Assembly: GCF_000423525.1 (NCBI RefSeq)
Contig: NZ_AUID01000014.1
Span: forward strand, 1 to 64,000
DNA: 64,000 nt
Reading direction: 5' to 3'
Origin: Proteocatella sphenisci DSM 23131
GTDB lineage: Bacteria; Bacillota; Clostridia; Peptostreptococcales; Filifactoraceae
A program made the position numbers and the translations under genes. Shown in pieces: positions 52,015-61,781 of the stretch (its first letter is position 1; the number at the start of each line of letters is the position of its first letter). The notes below the pieces were generated by a model. The model did not search any database and had not been told where the DNA came from. It worked only from the letters and a program-made list of their open reading frames with translations.

Positions 52015-53451
52015 TTATACATGAAGCTCAACATTTAATTTTAAATTTTCATATTTTTTGAGTCTAGGGTCAACTTCATTTTCAATGAATTCAACCACCT
52101 GATTTGAGGATCTTCCTATATAAAGCATTGGGTCAAGCAGATCTTGTATTTCTTTTTCTGTAAGCTTAAACTCTTCATCTTTAGACAGGAGTTCCAATAA
52201 GTTATTATCAAGACCGTGAACTTTTACGTTTTTCCCTGCTTCCATAGAATACAATCTTATTTTTTCATGCAATTCTTGTCTGTCTCCGCCTTTTTTTACA
52301 GCCTCCATTAGTATGTTTTCTGTAGCCATAAATGGAAGTTCTTCATTTACTCTTCTTTTAATTATGTTTTCATAGACAACCAGGCCATTAGTTACATTGA
52401 TAGCTATATCAAGCATAGCATCGGTTGCAAGAAAGGCTTCTGGTGTAGACAGTCTTTTGTTTGCAGAGTCATCCAGAGTACGTTCAAGCCACTGAGTTGC
52501 ATGCACAAACGCAGGATTTTGAGCTATGTTTATTACATATTTGGCAAGTGAGGATATTCTCTCAGACCTCATTGGATTTCTTTTGTATGCCATTGCAGAT
52601 GAGCCAATCTGTGTTTTTTCGAAAGGCTCTTCTATCTCTTTAAGACTCTGAAGAAGTCTTACATCATTAGTCATTTTATGAAGTGACTGAGCTATTTGTG
52701 ACAGAGCTGATAAAACCTGAAAATCCACTTTTCGGGTATATGTCTGTCCTGTTACCGAAAAGCTTTTTCCAAAACCCATTTTTTCACATACAAGTTCATC
52801 TACTTTTTTTACTTTTTCTTCATCATTGTCAAACAGAGACATGAAAGAAGCTTGAGTCCCAGTGGTTCCTTTTGCCCCTCTTAATCTCAGATTATCTTTT
52901 CTGTATATTACATCATCAATATCTAATACAAGGTCCTGCATCCAAAGCGTAGCTCTTTTGCCTACCGTAACCAATTGAGCTGCCTGAAAGTGAGTAAAGC
53001 CAAGTGCTGGCATGTCCTTGTACTCAAGTGAAAATTCTTTTAGGTTATTGATTAATATGGCAAGTTTGTTTTCTATTATCTCCAGTGCACTTTTCATTAC
53101 TATTATATCTGTATTGTCTCCAACGAAAGCACTTGTTGCTCCCAGATGAATTATTCCTTTTGCTTTTTCTGCCATAAGACCATAGGCTTTGACGTGAGCC
53201 ATAACATCATGTCTTGTCTCTTTTTCTATTTCTTTTGCAGTTTTAAAGTCAATTTCGGTCCTGTATTTTTTAAGTTCATCTATTTGTTCATCAGTAATGT
53301 CTATTCCCAATTCTTTTTCGGATTCCGCCAAAGCAATCCAAAGACTTCTGAATGTCTCAAATTTATTTTGATCAGAAAAAATGTAACTCATTTCCTTGCT
53401 GGCATATCTCTCATTTAATGGGCTTTGATATTTTGAATAATAGTTTGACAT
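52015..53451 (-). CDS. purB: Adenylosuccinate lyase
   Basis: This 478-residue enzyme of the fumarase superfamily acts twice in purine synthesis, releasing fumarate from SAICAR and from adenylosuccinate. The signature loop is GSSAMAYKRNPMRSERI near 285. Other blocks are ETRHDVMAHVKAYG with the catalytic histidine, and HLGATSAFVGDNTDI. It lies 92 bases after purDL with a hairpin between, so it may be read through from the pur operon or have its own start. Confidence 0.95.
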   Translation of the reverse strand: MSNYYSKYQSPLNERYASKEMSYIFSDQNKFETFRSLWIALAESEKELGIDITDEQIDELKKYRTEIDFKTAKEIEKETRHDVMAHVKAYGLMAEKAKGIIHLGATSAFVGDNTDIIVMKSALEIIENKLAILINNLKEFSLEYKDMPALGFTHFQAAQLVTVGKRATLWMQDLVLDIDDVIYRKDNLRLRGAKGTTGTQASFMSLFDNDEEKVKKVDELVCEKMGFGKSFSVTGQTYTRKVDFQVLSALSQIAQSLHKMTNDVRLLQSLKEIEEPFEKTQIGSSAMAYKRNPMRSERISSLAKYVINIAQNPAFVHATQWLERTLDDSANKRLSTPEAFLATDAMLDIAINVTNGLVVYENIIKRRVNEELPFMATENILMEAVKKGGDRQELHEKIRLYSMEAGKNVKVHGLDNNLLELLSKDEEFKLTEKEIQDLLDPMLYIGRSSNQVVEFIENEVDPRLKKYENLKLNVELHV

Positions 53452-53480
53452 TTTTATTTCTCCTGTTATAATTATTTAAT

Positions 53481-53509
53481 TCTGGAGCAGATAATATGTC
53501 TGCTCCAGA
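53481..53509 (-). terminator. Hairpin between purDL and purB
   Basis: An 11-bp perfect stem, TCTGGAGCAGA / TCTGCTCCAGA, has a 7-base loop. The minus-strand continuation is AT-rich but lacks a solid T run, so it may attenuate rather than stop transcription, or mark an RNA processing point. Confidence 0.5.
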
Positions 53510-53543
53510 TATTTCATTCTAACATAAAATAATAGTTTATTCA

Positions 53544-56500
53544 TTATTTTTTAAAGTAACTTACTCCAGAACTGATAATTGGCTGTGGTATTATACCTGG
53601 AATATTTTTGTAAAGATTTTTATCTATACGCTCTGTGTGAGCCATTTTTCCAAGAATTTTACCACAAGGGCTTAGTATTCCTTCTATATTGTATGAAGAT
53701 CCATTTGGATTATCCTCATACAAAAATGCAATCTGACCATTTTTAGAAAGTTCTTTGTATATCTCTTCATTACATATAAACCTGCCTTCTCCGTGGGAAA
53801 CGGGAACTTTATATACTTCTTTTTCTAAAAGGTCTCGGGTCCAAGGCGAAGTAACATTAACGGCTCTTGTTTCTACTATTCGTGCTATATGTCTGCCATT
53901 ATTGTTATATGTCAGAGTCGGCGTGTCTTCTTTTATTTTGTTTACTGATCCATAAGGCAATAGCCCTGTTTTTATCAGAGCCTGGAATCCATTGCATATT
54001 CCAAGTATCAATCCATCATTTTCATTTAATAATTTTTCTATTGCTTTTGTGATTTTTGGATTTCTTATTACATTTGCAATAAATTTACCAGATCCATCCG
54101 GCTCATCACCCATGCTAAATCCTCCAGGGAAAACCAAAATCTGAGATTCTTTTATAGCATTTTTTAATCTTTCAACTGATTTATCAATATCATCAATAGA
54201 TAAATTGTTAAAGACCACTATCTCAACTTCCGCTCCTTCTGCTTCAAATGCTCTGGCTGTATCCCATTCACAATTCGTACCTGGAAATACTGGTATAACA
54301 ACTTTAGGTATATCCACAGTTTTTTTGGATTTCATTTTTGACTTATCAATTGATAAGACCCCTTGTTCAACTATATCAGATTGTAACTTGTAATTATTCG
54401 ATACATCAATTTCACCAGTAAAGATTTTATTTAACTGACCTAAATATGTTCTTTTGATTTGATTTACATCTATAGCTATTCCATTGACCTTGGAAACATA
54501 TTCTTTAGACGCATTTTTATGGTCATGCTCCATAGTTGTTCCAAGCTGATTTATCAAATCATTATCATGTTTATACTCAACTATAAAGCTTCCATATTCT
54601 GGTAAAAATAAGTCCGCCAAAGTATCTGTATTTATTTCAAATAATATATCATTTCCAAAAGACATTTCCAGTATCATAGGTAAAATCCCCTTATGATTTA
54701 CAGCGTAACACGATACCACATTGCCGCAAAGAATCTCACTTCGTAAGTTATTAAGATTCTTTATAAACTCTTGGGTATCAAGAGTGTAATCCTTTAGCAT
54801 ACCGGTTTTTATTACACCAAGTTTCATTCCGCCCTTAAGCTCAGGGCTTATTATATTTTCAACGTCTTCTGTAGCTACTGCAAAAGAGATAAGAGTAGGA
54901 GGAACATTTAGATCTTTGAAAGTCCCAGACATTGAATCTTTACCTCCTATAGGAGGTATATTTAATTCATTTGTTATTTTATATGCTCCAAGAAGAGCTG
55001 TAAAAGGTTTTGCCCATTTTTCTGGAACGCCTCCAAGTCTTTCAAAATATTCTTGAAATGAAAGTCTGCTCTTTAGGGCATCTCCACCTGCTGCTGCAAT
55101 TTTTGAAATTGACTCTATCACTGCAAAATAAGCACCCAGAAACGGACTTTCTTCAGACAGATAAGGATTGAATCCATATGACATTATACTTGCTGTTTTA
55201 GTTACACCCTTAAGTGAAGGTATCAGAGCTACCATTGACTGAGATGGAGTTATCTGATTTTTCCCGCCCAATGGCACTAGCACACTTCCTCTGCCTATTG
55301 AAGAATCAAATCTTTCAACGAGATTTTTTTTGCTTGCAATATTTAAATCAGAAAAGTACTCTACTAATTCATCATTAAGATTATCTGCTTTATCTGATAT
55401 GTTTTTTTTGTTAAAAAACTCAACTGGTCTGCTAAGAGGCACTACAACACTTTGGGTTCTGTCTACTCCAGATGAATTCAGAAATTCTCTGTCAATATCA
55501 ACTATTATCTCATTTTGATATGTCATTGTTAGTTTTCCACTATCTGTAACAGTTGCAACATGGGTCATTTCCAGATTTTCTCCGTAACATAATTTGGAAA
55601 ACAGGTCTAAGTCATCCTTGTCTATGACCACGGCCATTCTTTCTTGTGATTCTGAAATCGCAATTTCTCTTGGCGTAAGTCCCTGGTATTTTAAAGGTAC
55701 TCTATCCAAGTATATTTCAATAGAATCTGCCAATTCTCCAATTGCTACACTTACTCCACCTGCTCCAAAATCATTGCATTTCTTTATCAATTTAGCAGCT
55801 TTATCATTTCTGAATAACCTTTGTATCTTTCTTTCCATAGGAGCATTACCTTTTTGAACCTCTGCAGAAGAAATTTCTATGGATTTTTCGGTATGTTCCT
55901 TAGATGATCCAGTGGCTCCACCTACGCCATCTCTTCCTGTTCTTCCACCGAGTAGAATTATTAAATCTCCTTTGACAGGAAAATCTCTTCTGACATTTTC
56001 TGCTGGCGCTGCCCCTATTACCGCGCCGACTTCCATCCTTTTAGCTTTATACCCTTTATGGTAAATCTCATCTACAAATCCTGTGGCAACTCCTATCTGG
56101 TTACCGTAAGAACTGTATCCTCTGGCCGCATCTACTGTGATTTTTTTTTGCGAAAGTTTGCCTTCTATAGTGTCTTCAATACTTTCTCTTGGGTCTGCAC
56201 TTCCAGTCACTCTCATAGCCTGATATACATACGATCTTCCTGAAAGTGGGTCTCTTATAGCGCCACCTATACAAGTTGAAGCTCCTCCAAAAGGTTCTAT
56301 TTCAGTTGGATGATTGTGGGTTTCATTTTTAAACATAAGAAGATAGTCTTCAATTTTTTCTTCTTTAGTAAATTTATCCTCAACTCTTACTTTTATTTTT
56401 ACAGAGCATGCATTGATTTCTTCGGATACTTCCAAATCTTCAAGTATGGCGTTTTTTCTCATTTGTTTTGAGACTATTGTTGCCATATCCATTAGGGTTA

Positions 56501-58562
56501 TGGGCTTAGTTCTCCCTATTTTACTTCTGTTTTCAGTATAGTCTTCGAAGGATTTTTTAATAGTAGCATCTAGTTCTGATAAACCTTCTTCAAATTCAAT
56601 TTTGTCTAATATGGTATTGAATGTAGTATGTCTGCAGTGGTCAGACCAATATGTGTCTAAAATTGACATTTCTGTTGTACTTGGATTTCTTTTATTTTCT
56701 TTAAAATAATCCTGTACAAATTTTATATCGTCATAGTTCATAGCGAGATTTTCATTCTCTATAAACAATTCCAGACCCGCTTCGTCTAATTCTATAAATT
56801 TTTCATGAAATTCGTTTGTATGTTTAATATTAAATTCATCTTTTAAGGTAGTTGGAATTTCAAAAAGCTTACCTTTTTTCTGGTCCACTGGATTTATCAT
56901 TATAGATTGAATCTTTTTCATCTGATTATTATTTAATTTTGAATCTGTTACAAAATCATAAACTCTGGCACATCTTGCCAAAACTCCATTTTTTTCAATC
57001 GATACTGCAATTGTATCCAAAAGTCCTTGCTCTCTTTGATCAAACTGTCCTTTATGATACTCAATTACCAGTGGATTTTTGAATTCTTTTTGAAGAGAAA
57101 AAGCATCGTCAAACATGTAAATGTTGTCTACTGGAGTTTCACTGAGAATAGTATCTGAAATTTTGATTATTTCAGCATCAGTAAGGTTTTCAATATCATA
57201 TCTTACAAGGCACCTTACATTATCAAGATCAATTCCGCTACTCTCTTTTAGTTCATTTAACAGATGTTTCCCCTCTTCGTTAAAATCTTCTTTTTTTTCT
57301 ACATATATTCTTTTTACCAATGGTGAAATATCCCTTCTGTAGTATTTTTTATTAAAATTTATTATTTGACAGTCTTTATATATTTCTTCAAAAGCTTCTT
57401 CAAAACTGTCTTTTACAGACGTAATACTTAATACTCTGCCTCCGTTTGTAAGTATTTTTCCATCTTTCAACTTAGTTCCGGCGTGAAAAACCTTTGATGT
57501 TACCTTATCTAAACCCTCTATTTCAAAGCCAGTATCATATTTTTGAGGATAACCACCTGATGAAAGCACCAATGTGATTACTTTTTTATCATTAAATTTC
57601 ATATCAATATTTTTAAGATCTGAATTAGCAGTGTGCTCCATAATATCTAGCAGGTCGGTGTCTAGTCTTTGCAGAACTGACTGTATTTCTGGATCTCCAA
57701 ATCTGGTATTAAATTCAAGCACTTTTATGCCTTTACTGCCTATCATGAACCCTATGAATATTATTCCTCTAAAGTCTAAATTGTCTTTTTTTATGCCTTC
57801 AAGGAATGGTTTAAGCACAGCAGTTTCAATTTCACTAAGGTATACATCAGCTTGAGCATTTGGTGAATAAGTTCCCATTCCACCTGTATTCAAGCCTTTT
57901 TCACCGTCATAGATTTTTTTATGATCTTTTACAGTGGGCAGGGGTTTTATAGTGTCATTATCTACAAAACATAATAAAGACATCTCGAATCCATCCAGAT
58001 ATTCTTCAATTACCATAGGACAGTCTCCAAATATTTTATCAATAAAAACCTTTTTGCAAAATTCTTCAGCCTCTGCTTTAGTTTCAGCAATATACACACC
58101 TTTTCCCTGACAGAGTGTGTCTGCTTTTAACACAACTTTCCCCATATCATTAATAAGTTTATCTATATGATTAATGCAGTCATCATAATTATCAGACTTG
58201 TAGTAATCAGCTGTTGGTATATTATTTTTTATCATAAATTTTTTAGCAAAATATTTGCTGCCCTCAAGCATTGCAGCAGATTTTGAAGGGCCAAATATTT
58301 TTAGTCCATGAGCTTCAAAAGTATCTACAATTCCCAGACACAAAGGATCCTCTGGTCCAACAATTGTGAAATCAATAGAATTGTTATATGCAAAATCAAG
58401 GAGTGAATTTACATCATCGGCTTTAATATTTAAATTCGTGCCGATTAATCCGCATCCTGCATTTCCCGGAGCAAAAAACACCTCATTAACTCTTTTGTTT
58501 TTTACGATAGCTTCGCCTATTGCATGTTCTCTTGCTCCACCGCCAACTATAAGTATTCTCAT
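53544..58562 (-). CDS. purD-purL: PurD-PurL fusion: phosphoribosylamine-glycine ligase + FGAM synthase
   Basis: The protein has 1672 residues. Residues 1-413 are a complete PurD (MRILIVGGGAREHAIG, ATP-grasp core, ending NKKYYRRDI). From about 416 a complete clostridial-type single-chain PurL begins (VKRIYVEKKEDFNEEG), with SDHCRHTTF, FKNETHNHPTEIEPFGG and, at the C-terminus, a glutaminase with nucleophile cysteine in LGICNGFQAL. Together it would make GAR and, two steps later, FGAM. The junction codons are ATT TCA CCA TTG GTA. One base change in TCA would give a stop, and TTG could be the old purL start. The fusion therefore looks like loss of the purD stop codon. Sequencing error is the alternative. 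Confidence 0.88.
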   Translation of the reverse strand: MRILIVGGGAREHAIGEAIVKNKRVNEVFFAPGNAGCGLIGTNLNIKADDVNSLLDFAYNNSIDFTIVGPEDPLCLGIVDTFEAHGLKIFGPSKSAAMLEGSKYFAKKFMIKNNIPTADYYKSDNYDDCINHIDKLINDMGKVVLKADTLCQGKGVYIAETKAEAEEFCKKVFIDKIFGDCPMVIEEYLDGFEMSLLCFVDNDTIKPLPTVKDHKKIYDGEKGLNTGGMGTYSPNAQADVYLSEIETAVLKPFLEGIKKDNLDFRGIIFIGFMIGSKGIKVLEFNTRFGDPEIQSVLQRLDTDLLDIMEHTANSDLKNIDMKFNDKKVITLVLSSGGYPQKYDTGFEIEGLDKVTSKVFHAGTKLKDGKILTNGGRVLSITSVKDSFEEAFEEIYKDCQIINFNKKYYRRDISPLVKRIYVEKKEDFNEEGKHLLNELKESSGIDLDNVRCLVRYDIENLTDAEIIKISDTILSETPVDNIYMFDDAFSLQKEFKNPLVIEYHKGQFDQREQGLLDTIAVSIEKNGVLARCARVYDFVTDSKLNNNQMKKIQSIMINPVDQKKGKLFEIPTTLKDEFNIKHTNEFHEKFIELDEAGLELFIENENLAMNYDDIKFVQDYFKENKRNPSTTEMSILDTYWSDHCRHTTFNTILDKIEFEEGLSELDATIKKSFEDYTENRSKIGRTKPITLMDMATIVSKQMRKNAILEDLEVSEEINACSVKIKVRVEDKFTKEEKIEDYLLMFKNETHNHPTEIEPFGGASTCIGGAIRDPLSGRSYVYQAMRVTGSADPRESIEDTIEGKLSQKKITVDAARGYSSYGNQIGVATGFVDEIYHKGYKAKRMEVGAVIGAAPAENVRRDFPVKGDLIILLGGRTGRDGVGGATGSSKEHTEKSIEISSAEVQKGNAPMERKIQRLFRNDKAAKLIKKCNDFGAGGVSVAIGELADSIEIYLDRVPLKYQGLTPREIAISESQERMAVVIDKDDLDLFSKLCYGENLEMTHVATVTDSGKLTMTYQNEIIVDIDREFLNSSGVDRTQSVVVPLSRPVEFFNKKNISDKADNLNDELVEYFSDLNIASKKNLVERFDSSIGRGSVLVPLGGKNQITPSQSMVALIPSLKGVTKTASIMSYGFNPYLSEESPFLGAYFAVIESISKIAAAGGDALKSRLSFQEYFERLGGVPEKWAKPFTALLGAYKITNELNIPPIGGKDSMSGTFKDLNVPPTLISFAVATEDVENIISPELKGGMKLGVIKTGMLKDYTLDTQEFIKNLNNLRSEILCGNVVSCYAVNHKGILPMILEMSFGNDILFEINTDTLADLFLPEYGSFIVEYKHDNDLINQLGTTMEHDHKNASKEYVSKVNGIAIDVNQIKRTYLGQLNKIFTGEIDVSNNYKLQSDIVEQGVLSIDKSKMKSKKTVDIPKVVIPVFPGTNCEWDTARAFEAEGAEVEIVVFNNLSIDDIDKSVERLKNAIKESQILVFPGGFSMGDEPDGSGKFIANVIRNPKITKAIEKLLNENDGLILGICNGFQALIKTGLLPYGSVNKIKEDTPTLTYNNNGRHIARIVETRAVNVTSPWTRDLLEKEVYKVPVSHGEGRFICNEEIYKELSKNGQIAFLYEDNPNGSSYNIEGILSPCGKILGKMAHTERIDKNLYKNIPGIIPQPIISSGVSYFKK

Positions 58563-58585
58563 AACTCCTCCAGTGTTTATTAATA

Positions 58586-60112
58586 TTAGTGTTTAAAATG
58601 TCTTGTTCCTGTAAATATCATTGAAACTCCACTTTTGTTACATTCGTCTATAGACATCTGATCCTTAACAGAGCCTCCCGGTTGTATAATAGATGTAATT
58701 CCTATCTCTGCTGCAAGCTCTACACAATCTGAAAAAGGGAAGAATGCATCAGAAGCCAAGACGCATCCACTGAAATTTTTATCTGAATAATTATTTATAG
58801 CAGTGTCAAGTGCCCATATGCGTGATGTCTGTCCTCCACCGATTGCCCTTGTAGCAAGGTCTTTCGCAATAACAACAGCATTAGATTTAACATATTTGCA
58901 AACTTTCATTGCAAATATCAAGTCTTTATCTTCTTCTTTAGTAGTTTTCTTCAAAGTGACACATTCAAACTTTTCATCTTTTATGTTGTCAGTATCCTGG
59001 ATCAAAACTTTGCCGCTTAGGTATTTTATGTCAAATTCAGATTTTTTTAATTTGACATCTATTTCAAGTATCCTAAGATTTTTTTTCTTTTTTAATATTT
59101 CAAGTGCATCTTCAGTATAAGACGGCGCTGCAACTACTTCTAAAAAAATTTCACTCATCAGAGCAGCTGTATCTGCATCTACAATAGAGTTCATTGCAAC
59201 AATCCCTCCAAATATAGAAAGTTTGTCGGCATCGTAAGCTTTTTTAAAAGCTTCAAAAGGAGTATTTCCAAGTGCTACCCCGCAAGGTGTAGCATGCTTT
59301 AAGGCTACGGCAGCAAAATCTCCTTTAGATGAGTCAAATTCTGCACATAATTCAACTGCTGTATTTAAATCATTTAAATTGTTAAAAGAAAGATTTTTTC
59401 CATTTAATTGATTATAGTTACTAAAATAAGAATTTACAAAATTATCATTGTAAAGTTTTGCTGCCTGATGAGGATTTTCTCCGTATCTTAGTTCTTCTAC
59501 TTTTTTGAATCCAAGAGTCACGCTGTCAGATTCTTTTCCAGTTTTAGACATAAAATACCTCGATATCATAGCGTCATAGTAAGCCGTAGCTGAATATGCC
59601 TTCATAGCAAGCTCTTCTCTTAATTCAAGTGTTATTTTCTCATTTTTTAGCATATCTGTTATTTTGTCATAATCATTTGGCTCTACAACAACAAGTACAT
59701 CTTTATAGTTTTTTGCCGCCGACCTTATCATGGAAGGACCGCCAATATCTATGTTTTCTATCATCTCTTCATGAGCTTTATTTAATTTTAGAGAGCCTTC
59801 AAAATCATAAAGATTAACTACAACTATGTCTATTGGGGAAATCCCATGTTTGGATGCAGTTTCAACATGTCTGGGGTTATCTCTTTTGTAGAGGAGTCCG
59901 CCATGAACCATCGGGTGCAAAGTTTTTACCCTGCCATCTAATATTTCAGGAAAATTTGTAATCTTATCAATCGGAGTTACAGCAATTCCATTTTTTGATA
60001 TTTCATTTAAAGTACCTCCTGTAGATATAATTTCATATCCCAGCTCTGACAAAGATCTTGCAAATTCTACAATACCAGTCTTATCCGTTACACTAATTAG
60101 CGCTCTTTTCAT
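58586..60112 (-). CDS. purH: Bifunctional AICAR transformylase/IMP cyclohydrolase
   Basis: This 508-residue enzyme performs the last two steps to IMP. The N-terminal MGS-like cyclohydrolase domain covers about 1-190 (ALISVTDKTGIVEFA; GGTLNEISKNGI; DGRVKTLHPMVHGGLLYKRD). The transformylase domain follows with LKHATPCGVALG and the C-terminal FFPFSDCVELAAEIG, SIIQPGGSVKDQ and TGTRHFKH. AAGAGG precedes the ATG at 60112; the frame could begin at 60133 but that lacks a site. Confidence 0.96.
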   Translation of the reverse strand: MKRALISVTDKTGIVEFARSLSELGYEIISTGGTLNEISKNGIAVTPIDKITNFPEILDGRVKTLHPMVHGGLLYKRDNPRHVETASKHGISPIDIVVVNLYDFEGSLKLNKAHEEMIENIDIGGPSMIRSAAKNYKDVLVVVEPNDYDKITDMLKNEKITLELREELAMKAYSATAYYDAMISRYFMSKTGKESDSVTLGFKKVEELRYGENPHQAAKLYNDNFVNSYFSNYNQLNGKNLSFNNLNDLNTAVELCAEFDSSKGDFAAVALKHATPCGVALGNTPFEAFKKAYDADKLSIFGGIVAMNSIVDADTAALMSEIFLEVVAAPSYTEDALEILKKKKNLRILEIDVKLKKSEFDIKYLSGKVLIQDTDNIKDEKFECVTLKKTTKEEDKDLIFAMKVCKYVKSNAVVIAKDLATRAIGGGQTSRIWALDTAINNYSDKNFSGCVLASDAFFPFSDCVELAAEIGITSIIQPGGSVKDQMSIDECNKSGVSMIFTGTRHFKH

Positions 60113-60146
60113 ATTTACACCTCTTGCTTCCAATTAAAACTTAACA

Positions 60147-60722
60147 TTATATTTTGTAATTACTCTCCATGATTTTTATTGCATTTTTCAAAATTTGATG
60201 TTCTATTTTAAGAACTTTTTTCTGTATTTCTTCTGCAGATTTGCAATCACTTATATCGGTTTTGTTTTGCATTATTATTTCCCCACCGTCAATAACATTG
60301 GTAACTTTGTGCACAGTTGCTCCGCTCTCTTTATCCCCTGATTCAAAAACCGCTCTATGAACATTAATACCATACATTCCTCTTCCACCGTATTTAGGCA
60401 GAAGAGATGGATGAATATTAATGATTCTGTTTTCATATTCTTCAAGTATTTCTTCGCTTACTATTTTCAAATATCCCGCAAGCACTATTAAATCGATGTC
60501 GTTTTCAATGAGAAGTTTTCTCAAATCCTTATTGTCCTTTATTACATATGTTTTTATCCCAGCGTCTTCAGCCCTTTTGAGTGCAAAAGAATCAGCTTTG
60601 TTTGAAATGACAATTTTGATTTCAGATAAAAAGTAATCTTGCTTTTGAGCATCAATAAGCGCTTGAAGATTGCTGCCACTTCCCGATACAAGTACAGCAA
60701 TCCTTAATGAATTATTTCGCAT
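60147..60722 (-). CDS. purN: Phosphoribosylglycinamide formyltransferase (folate type)
   Basis: This 191-residue enzyme transfers a formyl group from 10-formyl-THF to GAR. Blocks are IAVLVSGSGSNLQALID, LIVLAGYLKIVSEEIL, IINIHPSLLPKYGG with the catalytic Asn and His, and HKVTNVIDGGEIIMQ with the aspartate. It overlaps purM by 19 bases, so translation is coupled. Confidence 0.95.
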   Translation of the reverse strand: MRNNSLRIAVLVSGSGSNLQALIDAQKQDYFLSEIKIVISNKADSFALKRAEDAGIKTYVIKDNKDLRKLLIENDIDLIVLAGYLKIVSEEILEEYENRIINIHPSLLPKYGGRGMYGINVHRAVFESGDKESGATVHKVTNVIDGGEIIMQNKTDISDCKSAEEIQKKVLKIEHQILKNAIKIMESNYKI

Positions 60723-61741
60723 GATTTCTCACCTGCAATTATATTACCAATTATAAATGAACTATCCCCGGTTTCCTTATTTATAAATGCGCATACATCA
60801 TCAGCTATTTCTTTTGAAACAACTATAATCATTCCTATCCCCATATTAAAACTTCTGTATAACTCATCTTTTTCTACCAGATCCAATTCAACGATTTTTT
60901 TGAATATTTCTGGAAGAGTCCATTTGTCAGCATAAATCTTAGCTTTGCAAGTATCTGGAAGTATACGAGGAACATTTTCGATGAGTCCTCCACCAGTTAT
61001 GTTAGCTATGCCTTTTATCTTAAACTTATCCAGTAAGTTCAAGATCGTATTTACATATAATTTGGTAGGTGTTATGAGCAGGTTTCCGATAGTATCGCTC
61101 ATATTTTCTAATTTATCTTCTGTATTAAGATTCAGATGTTCAAAAAATATTTTTCTAGCTAAAGAGTATCCGTTAGAATGCAGGCCCGAAGACGCTATCC
61201 CAATTACTGCATCACCAGAGCAAATATCCGAACCATCGATGATATCTTTTTTATCTAATATTCCAACTGAAAACCCTCCCAGATCATACTCGTCATCGCT
61301 GTACAATCCTGGCATTTCAGCAGTTTCGCCCCCAATTAAGGCGCATCCGGACTCTTTGCATCCATCGGCTATACCGCCAACAATATCAGCAATTCTCATC
61401 GCATCTACTTTGCCTGTTGCTATATAATCCAGGAAAAATAATGGTTTAGCTCCCTGGCAGATAAGATCATTAACACACATTGCAACGAGGTCAATTCCTA
61501 CAGTGTTATGAATATCCATTTTTTGAGCAATCAGTAGCTTGGTTCCCACACCGTCTGTTGACGCTAACAAGGTTGGTTCTTCCATGTGCATGAACTCTTT
61601 TAGAGAAAAACCTCCCGCAAACAGTCCTATCTCTCCTATTACACCATTTATATATGTCTCTTTAACTTTGCTTTTCATTAGCTCGACTGCTCTGTTTCCT
61701 TCACTTATATTAACACCTGAATCTTGATAGCTTATTTTCAT
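60704..61741 (-). CDS. purM: Phosphoribosylformylglycinamidine cyclo-ligase (AIR synthetase)
   Basis: This 345-residue ATP-dependent enzyme closes the imidazole ring to AIR. Recognisable blocks are LLASTDGVGTKLLIAQKM, VNDLICQGAKPLFFLDYIA, CALIGGETAEMPG, GIASSGLHSNGYSLAR and ANITGGGLIENVPRILP. GGAGG precedes the ATG at 61741, preferred to the one at 61753. Confidence 0.96.
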   Translation of the reverse strand: MKISYQDSGVNISEGNRAVELMKSKVKETYINGVIGEIGLFAGGFSLKEFMHMEEPTLLASTDGVGTKLLIAQKMDIHNTVGIDLVAMCVNDLICQGAKPLFFLDYIATGKVDAMRIADIVGGIADGCKESGCALIGGETAEMPGLYSDDEYDLGGFSVGILDKKDIIDGSDICSGDAVIGIASSGLHSNGYSLARKIFFEHLNLNTEDKLENMSDTIGNLLITPTKLYVNTILNLLDKFKIKGIANITGGGLIENVPRILPDTCKAKIYADKWTLPEIFKKIVELDLVEKDELYRSFNMGIGMIIVVSKEIADDVCAFINKETGDSSFIIGNIIAGEKSCEIIH

Positions 61742-61781
61742 ATTTGCCTCCATACAGTAATAATTTGTTTATATATTAAAT

